Origin: an uncultured Pelagibacteraceae bacterium
GTDB lineage: Bacteria > Pseudomonadota > Alphaproteobacteria > Pelagibacterales > AG-422-B15
Assembly: GCA_902526005.1 (NCBI GenBank)
Contig: CABZIW010000001.1
Span: 158,988 to 222,987, forward strand
Reading direction: 5' to 3'
Length of the DNA stretch: 64,000 nucleotides
Shown here: one piece after another, positions 63,849 through 64,000 of the stretch
Layout of the letters: the number at the start of each line of letters is the position of its first letter
Numbering within the stretch: the first letter of the stretch is position 1
The notes under the pieces: generated by a model
The model's database searches: none
Told to the model about the DNA's origin: nothing
The model's input: the letters and a program-made list of their open reading frames with translations, nothing else
Program-made: the position numbers and the translations under genes

Positions 63849-64000
63849 TTATCTTGAAATACTACTTTGGATTCTAGACGTCATTAACTGAATAGCATTT
63901 TTTGTAGCAATTTTGGTCATACTTTGTCTTGTATCTTCATTGACTATTTCTGAACCAGTAACATCATATTGAGCAAAACCCCGCGTGGTTCCAGTGGAAA
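63849..64000 (-). CDS. lptE: C-terminal end of probable LPS-assembly lipoprotein LptE (partial)
   Basis: The last 49 codons are visible, from the window edge to TAA at 63851-63849, which is followed directly by the holA ATG. The visible part ends SMTKIATKNAIQLMTSRIQSSISR, with a helix like that ending LptE proteins, and has the GFAQYDVTGS strand before it. The lptE-holA order is standard in Alphaproteobacteria. The signal peptide and most of the protein lie outside, so the name rests largely on context. Confidence 0.6.
   Translation of the reverse strand, partial: STGTTRGFAQYDVTGSEIVNEDTRQSMTKIATKNAIQLMTSRIQSSISR

Noticed and set aside
1-64000. CRISPR arrays, insertion sequences, prophage or defence genes
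   Set aside because: No regularly spaced repeats, transposases, integrases or phage-like genes were seen; all genes but the barrel pair are ordinary core genes.

Overview
The window is a 64 kb piece of a low-GC, tightly packed alphaproteobacterial chromosome. The conserved gene orders are typical of Alphaproteobacteria: fur-plsC-miaB-phoH-ybeY-corC-lnt-metK-trmB-nusA-infB-rbfA-truB, grpE-dnaK-dnaJ-dapB, hisB/hslVU, and the origin block dnaQ-coaE-aroE-maf / hemE-hemH-hemJ-rho ... mnmE-mnmG-rsmG-parA-parB-holA-lptE. AT-rich coding, many 1-11 nt gene overlaps, no intergenic gap above about 275 bases and no mobile elements, CRISPR, tRNA or rRNA suggest a streamlined, probably marine, free-living lineage. 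The exact clade is inference.

Layout. 1-13.9 kb (minus strand): translation, tRNA modification and envelope genes in one long run, with a terminator-like hairpin in the nusA leader. 13.9-19.6 kb: a secreted polysaccharide deacetylase converging on a peptidoglycan hydrolase, then an Nfu Fe-S protein, a universal stress protein and an apparent in-frame murJ-trpS fusion. 19.7-28 kb: malic enzyme, esterase, gshB, a BON lipoprotein, rsmI back to back with an LpoA-like lipoprotein, rdgB and rph. 28-36 kb (plus): grpE-dnaK-dnaJ chaperones with a heat-shock-type promoter, dapB, nth, and an SDR / adenosine kinase / SDR operon. 36-42.6 kb (minus): glycosyltransferase, oxidoreductase, thioesterase, HIT protein and histidine genes interleaved with DUF1330 and bcp. 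42.7-46.5 kb: hslVU with a heat-shock-type promoter, thioesterase, Tim44-like, fxsA, secB.

46.5-64 kb is the origin region. Genes diverge from the maf-hemE gap, which carries several DnaA-box-like sites and is the expected alphaproteobacterial oriC. A perfect parS site lies in the 5' end of rsmG, just upstream of parAB and about 10 kb from the proposed origin. Between rho and mnmE sits the least familiar part: a short inverse-autotransporter-type beta-barrel without passenger, followed 1 nt later by a secreted cysteine-containing protein of unknown family.

The main points for a second look are the barrel/partner pair, the murJ-trpS fusion across an A6 tract where either alternative frame stops at once, the nusA leader hairpin with rimP missing, and the fact that all eight convergent gene pairs overlap or abut.
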